From NCBI RefSeq assembly GCF_001428895.1, contig NZ_LMJA01000031.1, positions 186,001-250,000 on the forward strand: a stretch of DNA of 64,000 nt. The letters are read 5' to 3'. Positions 20,375 to 31,371 of the stretch are shown here, in pieces. Under the pieces are notes generated by a model. It made no database searches. It saw only the letters and a list, made by a program, of their open reading frames with translations, and had not been told where the DNA came from. The number at the start of each line of letters is the position of its first letter. The first letter of the stretch is position 1. The position numbers and the translations under genes are program-made. The DNA is from Mycobacterium sp. Root265 (GTDB lineage: Bacteria; Actinomycetota; Actinomycetes; Mycobacteriales; Mycobacteriaceae).

Positions 20375-22504
20375 TCAGTGATTCAATCCGATCCGCTCAT
20401 GCAATCGGGCCAGCGGCCTGGGCGCCCACCAGTTCCACCGGCCCATCAACTGCATGAATGCCGGTACCAGGACCATCCGCACCAGCGTGGCATCCATCAG
20501 CACCGCCAGCGTCAGCCCCAGACCGAACATCCGCATGAATGACACATTTGCCGCAATCAGCGCGGCAAACGAGATCGACATCACAAGTGCCGCAGCGGTA
20601 ACCACGCGACCGGTACGCGCCAGGCCCAGCGCCACGCTCTCCCCGACATCGGCCGACGTGCGCCCCGAGGCCAGCCAGTACTCGCGGATACGGGCCAGCA
20701 GAAACACCTCATAGTCCATCGACAACCCGAAGGCGATACAGAACAACAGCACCGGGATGTTGGCGACCAGCGTGCCCGTGGACGTGGTGCCCAGCGCGCC
20801 GAGGTGCCCGTCTTGGAAGATCCACACCATCGCACCGAAAGTGGCAGTGAGCGACAACATGTTGAGCACAAGCGCTTTCAGCGGGAGCACCACACTGCCG
20901 GTGAGCAGGAACAGCAAACAGAACGTGATGGCCGCGATCAGACCGAGCACCAGCGGCAGCTTGTCGGCGATGGCGTCCACACTGTCCCGGTCGGTCTGCG
21001 CCACCCCGCCCAGCAGGACCTGCCGGCCATCCGGGCCGGTCACCTCGTGCAGCCGGTCCAGCTGTGCCGACGACGCCTCGGAGAACAACGGTGCCGAACT
21101 GGACACCCGCAGGAACATGCTGCCGTCGCGTTCCACCGGCGGTGAGACCGCCGAAACATCGTTCACCGCGGACAATTCCGCCATATAGCGGTCCAGGTCG
21201 GCGCGCGTCAGCCCGGCCGAATCCGGGAGGACGACGGTGACATCGGTCGCCGAGTTGTGGGCGAAGTCCTGCCTCAGCCGGTCCCCCACCTGATGGGCCG
21301 ACGCGGTGGGCGGCAGCACCCGGTCATCGGGGAAACCCCACTTGACCCCGGTGAACGGCAGGCCCAGCAGGACCAGCAGCACCACCACCGCCAGTCCGAT
21401 CGGCACGGCCCGGCGCAGCACGAATGTGGTTGAGCGGTACCAGAACTGTTGCTCGACCGGGCGCCCGCCGGGCTTGGTCCTGCCGATGCGGTCGCCGAGC
21501 AGCACAATGGCCGCCGGGGTGAGCACCAGCGCCGCGACCGCCGCGAACACCACGGTGGCCACACCGGCGTAGGCGAAGGATTTGAGGAAGTACATCGGGA
21601 ACAGCACCAGCGTGGACATCGGTAACGCCACCGTCGTCGCCGAGAAGACGACGGTGCGCCCGGCCGTCACCATCGTGCGCACCAGCGCGTCCTCACGGGA
21701 GGCTCCGTCGGCGAGTTCGTCACGGTAGCGGCTGATCATCAGCAACGTGTAGTCGATGGCCAGCGCCAGACCCATTGCCATGCAGAGATTCAGGGCGAAC
21801 ACCGACACATCGGTGGCCATGGTGATCAGCCGCAGCACCGCCAGCGACCCGAGGATCGCCATCACACCGACCACCACCGGTACCGCGGCGGCGAGCAGGC
21901 CCCCGAACACCCACACCAGCACCAGGAAGCTGAACGGGATGGCGATCGACTCCATCACCAGCAGGTCGCGCTGCGACTGCTCGGTGATCTGGGTGTTCAC
22001 CATGGCCAGCCCGCCGGCCTGCACGCGCACCCCGTCCCGGTCGTGCACCAGGGTGTCGACGAGGTCCTTGGCGTTGTTCTGGGCGTACTTCTCGCCCCCG
22101 CTGATCCCGGCGACGATCAGGCCTGCGCTGCCGTCCCGGCTGAGCAGCGCGGCGGGTTGTGGAACGGTCCACGCCGAACTGACGTCGGCCACATGCTCGG
22201 ATTCCTGCAGTGCCGTGACGATCTCGGTCCCGACCCGGCGGGCGTCGGGGTTCATGGCGCCGTCCGGGTCCGACACCACGATCAGCAACTGCATATCGCC
22301 CTGGTCGAACCTGCCGGTCAGCAGTTCGGCCGCCCGGCTGGATTCCGCGTGGGGATCCTGGAATCCGCCGGCGGTCAGCTTCTGGGTGACCGGGACACCG
22401 AAGATCGCCGCGGCGACCGCGAGGAAAGCGGCGACGGCGAGAATCCGTCGGGGGGCGGCGATGGCCAGATGAGCGAGGCGTTCGAGAACGCCGGGTTTTT
22501 CCAC
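20375..22504 (-). CDS. MMPL/RND-family transporter
   Basis: The 709-residue protein has the duplicated MMPL architecture: helix 1 near residues 15-40, a periplasmic porter loop, a six-helix bundle starting near 185, then a second helix, loop and bundle ending in MRMFGLGLTLAVLMDATLVRM. Motifs ALAIDYTLLMISRYRDEL and GLSMDYEVFLLARIREYW hold the proton-relay Asp-Tyr pairs. These pumps export lipids or drugs across the inner membrane. Its start is GTG, 20 nt after a small hypothetical gene, and the type III PKS follows after 39 nt, so it is a candidate exporter for the polyketide lipid. Confidence 0.9.
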   Translation of the reverse strand: MEKPGVLERLAHLAIAAPRRILAVAAFLAVAAAIFGVPVTQKLTAGGFQDPHAESSRAAELLTGRFDQGDMQLLIVVSDPDGAMNPDARRVGTEIVTALQESEHVADVSSAWTVPQPAALLSRDGSAGLIVAGISGGEKYAQNNAKDLVDTLVHDRDGVRVQAGGLAMVNTQITEQSQRDLLVMESIAIPFSFLVLVWVFGGLLAAAVPVVVGVMAILGSLAVLRLITMATDVSVFALNLCMAMGLALAIDYTLLMISRYRDELADGASREDALVRTMVTAGRTVVFSATTVALPMSTLVLFPMYFLKSFAYAGVATVVFAAVAALVLTPAAIVLLGDRIGRTKPGGRPVEQQFWYRSTTFVLRRAVPIGLAVVVLLVLLGLPFTGVKWGFPDDRVLPPTASAHQVGDRLRQDFAHNSATDVTVVLPDSAGLTRADLDRYMAELSAVNDVSAVSPPVERDGSMFLRVSSSAPLFSEASSAQLDRLHEVTGPDGRQVLLGGVAQTDRDSVDAIADKLPLVLGLIAAITFCLLFLLTGSVVLPLKALVLNMLSLTATFGAMVWIFQDGHLGALGTTSTGTLVANIPVLLFCIAFGLSMDYEVFLLARIREYWLASGRTSADVGESVALGLARTGRVVTAAALVMSISFAALIAANVSFMRMFGLGLTLAVLMDATLVRMVLVPAFMQLMGRWNWWAPRPLARLHERIGLNH

Positions 22505-22524
22505 CGGCTCATGGTGCCCGATGG

Positions 22525-22785
22525 CTACCCGTCCTGGGTCTCCACGTGGGCCCGGATGCGGCCCTGTTCGTCGAGCCAGCCCTTGGATCCCGCGTAGGAG
22601 ATCATGCCCGCCAGTTTCTGCTGCCAGTCCGGGTCGTCGGCGCGCCCGGCCAGTGCGGTCAGGTCAGCGGGATCCACCCACGAGTGCGCCGTGGTGACGA
22701 CGACGACCTTGAAGGAGGTGAAGTCCTCGGGTTCGACGACCTCGACGAGCGGCGGGGTGGCGCTGGGATCGATACGCAGGTACAT
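22525..22785 (-). CDS. Hypothetical 86-residue protein
   Basis: The acidic, cytosolic-looking product (MYLRIDPSATPPLVEVVEPEDF...KGWLDEQGRIRAHVETQDG) has no recognised motif. A GAGGA element precedes the ATG, and it lies 6 nt after an M28-like lipoprotein gene and 20 nt before the MMPL gene. It is therefore very likely expressed with them. Confidence 0.68.
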   Translation of the reverse strand: MYLRIDPSATPPLVEVVEPEDFTSFKVVVVTTAHSWVDPADLTALAGRADDPDWQQKLAGMISYAGSKGWLDEQGRIRAHVETQDG

Positions 22786-22791
22786 GTGTCC

Positions 22792-24186
22792 TCATCCTCG
22801 GCGATGCCGGGCGTCCCGGGCCGGGACACCGTTGACGCCCTCGATCGAATGCGCGTAGGTGCCGATGGCGAAGGCCAGGGCCGGGCCGGTGATCGACAGG
22901 GCGCGGTGGTCGACGTTCTCGATGTCGTCGCGGGCGGTGCCGTGATTGGGGTCGAAGGCGACCCCGGCGCGCCCACCCCAGAGCCGGGCCTGCACAGCGC
23001 TCTTCTGCTGGGTCGATCCGGTGGTGAGGCCGCCGACGGGCACGCCCGCGGTCAGGAACGGGCTGTAATCGCCGGCGTTGTCCAGCGGGATGTCGGCGGG
23101 CCGGACACCGGCGAGGTTCAGGTAGCCGGCCAGGGTGCGTTCGATCCCGGCCGAGCCCTCGGGTGCCTCGTTGACCGCCGCGGACTGGTCTCCGTCATAG
23201 GTGAAGAAGCCGGCGTTCTGCGAGCCGAGCATGTCCGCATCCAGGTAGGCGGCGATATCGCCGAGCTGGCCTGCGTCCAGCCCGGACACGTATTTGCCTG
23301 CCGCGCCCAGACTCTCGGATCCCCAGAAGGCGAAACGGACGGCGTTACCACCCGCGGGAGCCGACCCCAGCGCCTCGGCGATGCTCAGCAGCGCGGCCAC
23401 GCCGGTGCCGTTGTCGTTGATTCCGGGGCTGCGTGGCGCGCTGTCCAGGTTGGCGCCGGCCATCACCACATTGGCGGTGTCGCCGGTGGTGGTCTGGGCG
23501 ATGACATTTCGCGATCTGGCCACCGACGCCTGGGCGTCGAGGGTCAGCCGGACTGCTGCGCTGGTGCGGCGCAGGGCGGCATCGGTGGTGCGGTCGATGA
23601 CGGCGACCGGCAGCGTGAGCTTCTGGTAGTAGCCGGGCTCGAACAGTCCCTTGGTGCCGCCGGCGCTCACCACCAGCAGCCCGACGGCGCCCTTGGCGAC
23701 CGCCGCGTTCTGCTTGACCACCACCGAACATCCGGTGTCGTCGACGATCGCGAGCGCACCGCGCACATCGCCGTAATCCGCCGCCGCGCAACCGGCGGGT
23801 TCACCCGGCCGCAGCGACGGCCCGCTGATGCCGCCGCGCGGGGTGCCGGCCAGCGGGGATGCCTGCGTGACGGGATAGCTGCGGCCGCCGATCTGCAGGG
23901 TCGGCTTTCCCGGGTCGCCCATCTTCAACCATTCGAAATCCGGTGTGCTGACCTGGAATCCGCCGTCGTTCAACACGCCGGCGATGTAGTCGACGGTGGC
24001 CTCGTACCCGGGTGTGCCCACCGACCGGATCCCGATGCCATTGAGCTCCTCGAGGTGGGCGAAGATGGCATCGGCGTTCACCTTGCCCGCGAGGTCGCGC
24101 GCCGGGTCGGTGGGCGCGGGTTCGGTTGGGGCCGAACAGGATGCCAGCATCAGCGCAGCGGCGGCCACCGCCAGCGCTCGTCTCAT
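22792..24186 (-). CDS. M28 peptidase-like lipoprotein lacking zinc ligands
   Basis: The 464-residue product has a lipoprotein signal (ALMLASC), a protease-associated domain in the middle and an M28 aminopeptidase fold. Compared with its neighbour LpqL, the zinc site is broken: the GAHLDS His is Asn (AGANLDS, near 245), the second Glu of GAEE is Ser (GSESLG, near 292), and the C-terminal YH becomes HG in an ungapped alignment. The Asp ligands (GINDNGTG, DADMLG) remain. It is coupled to lpqL by ATGA. It is probably a non-catalytic or substrate-binding partner rather than a working peptidase. Confidence 0.85.
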   Translation of the reverse strand: MRRALAVAAAALMLASCSAPTEPAPTDPARDLAGKVNADAIFAHLEELNGIGIRSVGTPGYEATVDYIAGVLNDGGFQVSTPDFEWLKMGDPGKPTLQIGGRSYPVTQASPLAGTPRGGISGPSLRPGEPAGCAAADYGDVRGALAIVDDTGCSVVVKQNAAVAKGAVGLLVVSAGGTKGLFEPGYYQKLTLPVAVIDRTTDAALRRTSAAVRLTLDAQASVARSRNVIAQTTTGDTANVVMAGANLDSAPRSPGINDNGTGVAALLSIAEALGSAPAGGNAVRFAFWGSESLGAAGKYVSGLDAGQLGDIAAYLDADMLGSQNAGFFTYDGDQSAAVNEAPEGSAGIERTLAGYLNLAGVRPADIPLDNAGDYSPFLTAGVPVGGLTTGSTQQKSAVQARLWGGRAGVAFDPNHGTARDDIENVDHRALSITGPALAFAIGTYAHSIEGVNGVPARDARHRRG

Positions 24187-25691
24187 GAGGCGGACTGTGC
24201 GTGCCGGGTGCGGTCCTCGCGCACCGGAACTCCGTTGCGGCCGCTGATGTCCTGAGCGTAGAGAGCTGTCGAGTAGCCGACGCCGCGACCGAGGATCTCC
24301 AGCGCGGTGCGGTCGATCTGGTCGAGGGTGTCGGTCTTCTTGTGATAGTTCGGGTCGAACGGCTGGTCGGCCTTTCCGCCCCACAGCTCGGCCTCCTCGG
24401 CGGTCATGTTCTCCTCGGCACCGGAGAACAGTCCACCGGAAGGGATGCCGGCCTGAGTGAAGGCGTCGTAATCGGAGCGCCCGTCGAAGCTGGTGTCCCT
24501 GGCGGGCTTACCCGTGCCGTCGAGGTACCCGACCAGCATGCGCTCGATCCCGGCGGAGCCCTCCGGCACCCGCGGGACACTGCCGTCGGCCGCCGGTGGC
24601 GCGGACTGGTTCCCGTCGTAGGTGAAGTACCCCGGGTTCGGCGAGCCCACCATATCGAAGTTCAGGTACAGCGCAATGTCTTTGAGTGCGTCGGCATCCA
24701 GCTTGCCGATGTAGTCCGACGAGCCGAGCAGGCCGAGTTCCTCGGCGCCCCAGAATCCGAAGCGGACTGCGTTCTCGACATCCGGCGAGCTGCCCATCTG
24801 CAGCGCGGTCTCCAGCACCGCGGCCACTCCCGAACCGTTGTCGTTGATCCCCGGCCCTTCGGGCACGCTGTCCAGGTGGGCGCCCACCATGACGACGTTC
24901 TCGGTGGATCCGGTCTTGGTCTGGGCGATCACATTGCTGGTTTTCTTGACGTTGACACCGGCCTTGAGTGTGACAGTGGCCTCGCCGGGGTTGGCGCGCA
25001 ACCGGGCGCCCTCGGCCTTGGTGATGGCCAGGACCGGGATCTTGACGGCGGTCTTGCTGCCGAGGGTGCCGCCGAACTCCTCGACGGGGCGGTCCTCGTT
25101 GTCGGCGATGAGCAGTGCCACTGCGCCGCGCTTGGCGGCGATGCCCGCCTTGTCGCCGAACTGGCACGTGCCGCGGTCCACCAGCACCACCGCGCCCTGC
25201 ACCGGCAGGCCCTCGTAGTCGGCGTCGGCGCAGCCCGGGCTCTCGTCGGCGGGTGCGGCCACCAACGGGCCGGACACCCCCTGCGGCTCGGTGCCGACCG
25301 TGAAGGACATGCCCTTGGCTGCGACCTTGCTGCCCGCCACCGTCACATCGGGCTCCTCGGCGAACGGCAGGCGCACCTCGAATTCTTCGGTCTTGGCGTC
25401 GAAACCCTTGTCACGCAGCAGGTTCGCCACATAGTCGACGCTGGCCTGATACCCGGGGGTGCCCATCGCACGGTTACCGCCGTGCTGGTCGGCGATCTCC
25501 TGCAGGCGGGTCAGGTGCCCCATCATGGCGTCGACGCCGAGGCTCTGACCGATCTTCTCGGCGTACTCCGTCGCCGAACTGCCGGGTTCCGACGGTGACG
25601 CGGTATCGGCGTCCTTGCCGCATCCGCTGACACCCACGGCGAGGGCGGCCACGGACAGCATGGCCACCAGGGACCGTGATCTGAACTGCAT
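24183..25691 (-). CDS. lpqL: LpqL-like lipoprotein aminopeptidase (M28 family)
   Basis: The 502-residue precursor has a lipobox GVSGC (Cys24), a protease-associated domain and a complete M28 zinc site: GAHLDSVPEGPGINDNGSG, FWGAEELGLLGS, LNFDMVG and NYHKKTDTLDQID. It should be a surface-anchored exopeptidase. ATG 25691 gives a normal signal peptide and stands 7 nt after TACCGT, suggesting a leaderless transcript. The name follows synteny with thiG-lpqL in M. tuberculosis. The gene heads the leftward lipoprotein/MMPL/PKS block. Confidence 0.85.
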   Translation of the reverse strand: MQFRSRSLVAMLSVAALAVGVSGCGKDADTASPSEPGSSATEYAEKIGQSLGVDAMMGHLTRLQEIADQHGGNRAMGTPGYQASVDYVANLLRDKGFDAKTEEFEVRLPFAEEPDVTVAGSKVAAKGMSFTVGTEPQGVSGPLVAAPADESPGCADADYEGLPVQGAVVLVDRGTCQFGDKAGIAAKRGAVALLIADNEDRPVEEFGGTLGSKTAVKIPVLAITKAEGARLRANPGEATVTLKAGVNVKKTSNVIAQTKTGSTENVVMVGAHLDSVPEGPGINDNGSGVAAVLETALQMGSSPDVENAVRFGFWGAEELGLLGSSDYIGKLDADALKDIALYLNFDMVGSPNPGYFTYDGNQSAPPAADGSVPRVPEGSAGIERMLVGYLDGTGKPARDTSFDGRSDYDAFTQAGIPSGGLFSGAEENMTAEEAELWGGKADQPFDPNYHKKTDTLDQIDRTALEILGRGVGYSTALYAQDISGRNGVPVREDRTRHAQSAS

Positions 25692-25698
25692 GAGCCCC

Positions 25699-25704
25699 AC
25701 GGTA
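25699..25704 (-). promoter_or_regulatory. -10 element TACCGT, probable leaderless lpqL promoter
   Basis: TACCGT, 7 nt and ATG fit the leaderless pattern. It lies between the lpqL start and the upstream permease stop, so the lipoprotein/MMPL/PKS block may be transcribed separately from the thi operon. The GGGGC in the spacer could alternatively serve as a weak ribosome site. Confidence 0.42.
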
Positions 25705-25710
25705 GCCGAC

Positions 25711-26457
25711 TCAGGGATCGCGTCGGGCAACGATGCCGACAGCTGTGGCGAACACCGCCACCGCCACCGCGGCGAAGTAGACGGCCGAGCCCAGCGGGCC
25801 CCACCACATTGAAAAGGTCTGCAACCACGCTATTTCGGTGAACGCGTTGGCGTTGGCGAACGGTAGCAGCGGGCCCACCCTGGATCCGACACCCGGGATG
25901 GCCCCGAGCAGCGGTTCCAGCACGAACGGCATCAGCAGCAGGATCGCGACGACGGCGGCGCTGTGCCGCACCCACGCGCCGAGGCCCACCGCCAGCAGCG
26001 CGGCCAGCACCGCGTACAGCGTCACCACCCCGACGGTGCGCCACGGTGCGAAGTCGGTTAGTGCAAGCTGCACACCCTGGCGCTCATCGAGCATCGCCCG
26101 CACCAGCACCAGCGAACCCAACGACATGACCGCGGCGAGCGCCCCGGAGAACACCATGCTGACAACGGCTTTCGCGACGAGCACCCGGGATCGTCGCGGT
26201 GTCGCCATGAACGTTGTGCGGATCATCCCGGTCCGGTACTCCCCGGTGACGGTCAGCGCGGACAGGATCATCAGCACCGGGACGCCGAACATCGCCACCC
26301 CGAGCACCGCCCGGTCCGGGGTCACCACGCTGTAGGGCAGTGCCGCCGCGGCCTGGATGGCGGCCAGGCCCAGGCTGATCACGACCACGGTGAGCGCCAG
26401 CCACAGCGGTGACCGGGTGCTGGTGAGTTTGATGCGCTCGGCGTCGATGGTGCTCAT
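25711..26457 (-). CDS. ABC-2 type exporter, permease subunit
   Basis: The 248-residue membrane protein has about six helices. A cytoplasmic motif GEYRTGMIRTTFMATPRRSRVLVAK between helices 2 and 3 is typical of ABC-2 permeases paired with bacitracin-type ATPases. It is coupled by ATGA to the ATPase gene. Substrate unknown. Confidence 0.86.
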   Translation of the reverse strand: MSTIDAERIKLTSTRSPLWLALTVVVISLGLAAIQAAAALPYSVVTPDRAVLGVAMFGVPVLMILSALTVTGEYRTGMIRTTFMATPRRSRVLVAKAVVSMVFSGALAAVMSLGSLVLVRAMLDERQGVQLALTDFAPWRTVGVVTLYAVLAALLAVGLGAWVRHSAAVVAILLLMPFVLEPLLGAIPGVGSRVGPLLPFANANAFTEIAWLQTFSMWWGPLGSAVYFAAVAVAVFATAVGIVARRDP

Positions 26458-27334
26458 GAGCCGGCCCGGTACTGCACGGCATCGTCGGTGAGGTTCATGT
26501 AGGCCTCCTCCAGGGAGGCCCCCTGCGCGGTGAGTTCGTGCAGCACGATGCCGTGCGCCGCGGCCAGGTCACCGACCTGTTCGGTGCTGGTGCCGTCGAC
26601 CAGCAGTGCCGCACCCTCGCGGCGGGCTCCCGGTAGCAGCGCGGCCAGTTGGTCGATCTGCGGGCTGCGCACCCGGACCGTGTCGGCCTGATTCAGGAAT
26701 TCGGTCATGGTGGTGGCGGTGATCAGCCGGCCCCGGCCGATCACCAGCACCCGGTCGGCGGTGTTGGCCATCTCGGCCAGCAGGTGACTGGACACGAACA
26801 CGGTGCGGCCCTCGGCGGCAAGCCTCCGCATCAGGGTTCTGATCCAGCGGATACCTTCGGGATCCAGCCCGTTGACCGGCTCGTCGAACAGCAGCACCTG
26901 CGGGTCGCCCAGGAGTGCGGCCGCGATGCCGAGGCGCTGCAGCATGCCCAGCGAGAACGCGCCGGCCTGCTTCCCGGCCGCCTCGGTCAATCCGACCTCG
27001 GCCAGCACCTCGTCGACCCTGCGTTCCGGAATCCGGTTGGTTGCCGCGATCCACCGCAGGTGCGAGCGTGCGGTCCGGTTCGGGTGCACCTGCCGGGCAT
27101 CGAGCAGCGCGCCCACGGTGCGCAGCGGGTGCTTGTGCTCGTGATAGGGCCGGCCGGCGACGGTGACGGTGCCGGCACTGGGCCGGTCCAGCCCGACGAT
27201 CATCCGCATGGTGGTCGATTTGCCTGCCCCGTTGGGCCCCAGGAACCCGGTCACCACCCCGGGTTCGATGGTGCAGGTCAGCTGGTCGACAGCCCGGACA
27301 GAGGCGAAAGTTTTTGTCAGCCCTGTCAGTTCGA

Positions 27335-27338
<4 letters not shown>
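26454..27338 (-). CDS. ABC exporter ATPase (BcrA/DrrA type)
   Basis: The 294-residue ATPase has Walker A GPNGAGKST, a signature FSLGMLQRLGIAAALLGDP, Walker B LLFDEPVNGLDP and the switch His in FVSSHLL. GTG 27338 (MIELTGLTKTFASVRAV) overlaps the SGNH stop by GTGA. It partners the ABC-2 permease that follows. Because the chain of overlaps runs back to thiO, it probably sits under the TPP riboswitch. Confidence 0.92.
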
Positions 27339-29040
<1,702 letters not shown>

Positions 29041-29044
<4 letters not shown>

Positions 29045-30048
29045 GTTGCCCCTCTGCGTGCTACAAGTTCCGTGGCGATCCGCTCCGCCGTCCATGGCGC
29101 CAGCAGAAAACCGTTGCGTCCGTGACCGGTGGCGGCCAGCGTGCACTCGTCGAGCCTACCGACCAGCGGCAGCCCGTCCGGCGTCATCGGACGTAATCCG
29201 GCCGCACACTCGGCGAGTTCGTACTCGCCCAGCGCGGGCATCACCGCGCAGGCATCGTCGAGCAGATCACGCACCCCTCGGACCACCGGGGCGGTGTCCC
29301 GGCCGTGCTCGTACTGGGTGGCACCCACCACCACCCCGTCTCCGCGCGGCACCAGGTACACCGGCCTGCCGTGCACGCGGGCCCGAACAACGCGCTGCGG
29401 CAACGGCATACAGCCCTTGCGCCAGCGCAGCCGAAGTACCTCGCCCTTGACCGGGTGCACCGCGAGACCCGGCCACAGGGTGGGCGCGTCGATCCCGTTG
29501 GCGATCACCCGCTGATCGGCGTCCACCGCGGCCAGATCCTCGACCGGCGGCGCCCACTGCACGCCCAGTTCCTCGCAGGCCTGTTCCAGGGCGGCCACCA
29601 GAGCCCGATTGTCCACGGCCAGTTCGGTATCGGCGCGGAACCCGTGCCGGATGCCCTGGGCGAGCAGCGGCTCGACATCGCGGGCGGACGTCGTCACCGT
29701 GACCGGGTGCCCCTGCTCGGACAACCAGTCGGCCACCGTCTTGAGGTCCGCGACGTCGGCCCGGTCGACCGCCACCACCAGCGATTCGTGGGCGGTCACC
29801 ACCTCGGCGGGCAGCCCGTCCAGGAATCCGGCATGCCAGAGCTTGAGGGATTCGAGACCGATCGCCAGCAGGGCGTCCTCCCCCGGCCAGCCCTCGCTGT
29901 GCGGGGCCAGCATGCCGCCGGCCACCCAGGAGGCGCCACGTGCCTCGGTCCGGTGCACGCGCACCGACCAGCCGTCCTGCGCGGCGCGGCGCGCCACCGA
30001 CAGGCCGATGACACCGCCGCCGATCACGGCAAGAGATCCCGCCACCAT
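29041..30048 (-). CDS. thiO: Glycine oxidase ThiO
   Basis: The 335-residue FAD enzyme oxidises glycine to dehydroglycine for thiazole formation. It has [18 protein letters not shown] near the N-terminus, [15 protein letters not shown], and the C-terminal [16 protein letters not shown] and [15 protein letters not shown]. The start is ATG 30048 behind AAGGGAGAGGAA. An ATG at 30069 in the same frame lies inside the conserved riboswitch sequence and was not used. It is the first gene of a six-gene overlapping operon. Confidence 0.94.
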
Positions 30049-30054
30049 TTCCTC

Positions 30055-30143
30055 TCCCTTCGCCGGCATGACCCGGATCAGGTGCGACGGTCAGGGCCGG
30101 TCGTGCGCCCACTCTCAGTCCCCGGTCCCGGGACTCCCGTGTT
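30055..30143 (-). ncRNA. TPP riboswitch controlling thiO-thiS-thiG and downstream genes
   Basis: Reading the minus strand: ACGGGAG, a C/G-rich stem, CTGAGAG, a variable arm, CACCTGATCCGGGTCATGCCGGCGAAGGGAGAGG. These are the conserved THI-box elements. As with thiC, the 3' strand AAGGGAG continues into the Shine-Dalgarno of the first gene. This suggests control at translation initiation. Confidence 0.93.
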
Positions 30144-30150
30144 CAGCTGT

Positions 30151-30157
30151 CAGGATA
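30151..30157. promoter_or_regulatory. Overlapping -10 elements for thiO (minus) and possibly thiE (plus)
   Basis: TATCCT on the minus strand (30152-30157) is well placed to start the thiO leader just before the aptamer. On the plus strand CAGGAT lies 6 nt before the thiE GTG, a weaker leaderless-type arrangement. Only the thiO element is convincing. Confidence 0.35.
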
Positions 30158-30162
30158 CTCGG

Positions 30163-30834
30163 GTGTCCGATCCCCTCGAACGCCTCGCCTCAGCTTCTCT
30201 CTACCTGTGCACCGATGCCCGGCGTGAACGCGGCGACCTGGCCGAATTCGCGGACGCGGCGCTGGCCGGCGGGGTGGACATCATCCAGCTGCGCGACAAG
30301 GGGTCGGCGGGCGAGCGGCAGTTCGGCCCGCTGGAGGCCCGCCAGGAACTCGATGCGCTGGCGGTGCTGGCCGATGCGGCACGCCGCCACGGCGCGCTGT
30401 TCGCGGTCAACGACCGCGCCGACATCTCGCGGGCGGCGGTTGCCGATGTGCTGCACCTCGGCCAGGACGACCTGCCGCTGGACATTGCGCGCGACGTCAT
30501 CGGCCCCAGACCGGTGATCGGGCGCTCCACCCACGATGCCGGTCAGGTCGGGGCGGCGATCGACGAGGCGGTGGACTACTTCTGTGTCGGGCCGTGCTGG
30601 CCCACCCCGACCAAACCCGGGCGGACCGCGCCGGGACTGGATCTGGTCCGCCACGCCGCGGCGCTGGCACCGGACAAGCCGTGGTTCGCCATCGGTGGAA
30701 TCGACGGGCAGCGGCTGCCCGAGGTGTTGGCAGCCGGCGCTCGCCGCATCGTCGTGGTGCGGGCCATCACCGCAGCCGAGGACCCGCAGGCCGCGGCTCG
30801 CAGCCTCAAGGAATCAGTGGGATTTCAGCCGTAA
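30163..30834 (+). CDS. thiE: Thiamine-phosphate synthase ThiE
   Basis: The 223-residue TIM-barrel enzyme couples HMP-PP and thiazole phosphate. It has [61 protein letters not shown] and [13 protein letters not shown]. The GTG at 30163 gives the family-typical N-terminus. It is divergent from thiO with only 114 bp between start codons, most of it riboswitch. Its 3' end overlaps mutT3 by 29 bp. Confidence 0.94.
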   Translation: MSDPLERLASASLYLCTDARRERGDLAEFADAALAGGVDIIQLRDKGSAGERQFGPLEARQELDALAVLADAARRHGALFAVNDRADISRAAVADVLHLGQDDLPLDIARDVIGPRPVIGRSTHDAGQVGAAIDEAVDYFCVGPCWPTPTKPGRTAPGLDLVRHAAALAPDKPWFAIGGIDGQRLPEVLAAGARRIVVVRAITAAEDPQAAARSLKESVGFQP

Positions 30835-31318
30835 CCGTGCGCAGCCGCTCCCAGCTGGCGGCAAAGCCGGGATGCAACGGCAGCTCGGACACCTCGTGCT
30901 CGGGCACCCAGCGCAGCTCGGAACTCTCCCGGTTCGGGATGGTGTGCAACTGCTCGGCGGCATCGGCGATGACGGTGGTGTAGCTCCAGCCGGGCACCTC
31001 GTGGGTGACGACGCAGACCCGGACGGTCATCTGGACGGCCTGCACACCCGCCTCCTCGAAGGCTTCCCGCACCGCGGCCTCTTCGACGGACTCGTGGCTG
31101 TCGCGGGCTCCGCCGGGCAGTGCCCAGGTGCCACCCTGGTGGCTCCACGGGGCTCGATGCTGCAACAGCACGGCGAAGGTACCGTCGGGACCGGGCGCGC
31201 GAAGCAGCAGTCCGGCCGCGCCGTGACGTCCCCAGAAGTGGCCGCCGCCGTCCGAAACCACCCAACCGTCACCGTCACCGCGCACGACATCAGAATAGGG
31301 GCTCGCGAATTCCCACAC
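30806..31318 (-). CDS. mutT3: NUDIX hydrolase (MutT3-like)
   Basis: The 170-residue protein contains a complete Nudix box [24 protein letters not shown] (Gx5Ex7REUxEExGU) and a Trp-rich N-terminus ([12 protein letters not shown]). It hydrolyses nucleoside diphosphate derivatives, probably oxidised nucleotides by analogy with Rv0413, which occupies the same place. GTG 31318 is chosen because GGAG lies just upstream and longer frames run into the glnX start. Confidence 0.85.
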   Translation of the reverse strand: MWEFASPYSDVVRGDGDGWVVSDGGGHFWGRHGAAGLLLRAPGPDGTFAVLLQHRAPWSHQGGTWALPGGARDSHESVEEAAVREAFEEAGVQAVQMTVRVCVVTHEVPGWSYTTVIADAAEQLHTIPNRESSELRWVPEHEVSELPLHPGFAASWERLRTVTAEIPLIP

Positions 31319-31371
31319 GTCACTCCAATGTCTCTTAGACTTCTTAGAAACGGGAGGAGGTCGGCCAACAC
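31319..31371. promoter_or_regulatory. mutT3/glnX divergent promoter region
   Basis: The 53-bp spacer holds TAGACT (31336-31341), a plausible glnX -10, and a direct repeat TCTTAGA at 31333 and 31342. GGGAGGAGG, the glnX Shine-Dalgarno, is at 31352-31360. Confidence 0.35.

Noticed and set aside
22792-24186. Naming the second M28-like lipoprotein lpqM
   Set aside because: LpqM as I recall it is a different metalloprotease type; this protein is a divergent LpqL paralogue without a zinc site.
30049-30069. In-frame ATG at 30069 as the thiO start (adds MPAKGEE)
   Set aside because: It lies in the conserved TPP aptamer segment GGTCATGCCGGCGAAGGG, and ATG 30048 has a proper Shine-Dalgarno.
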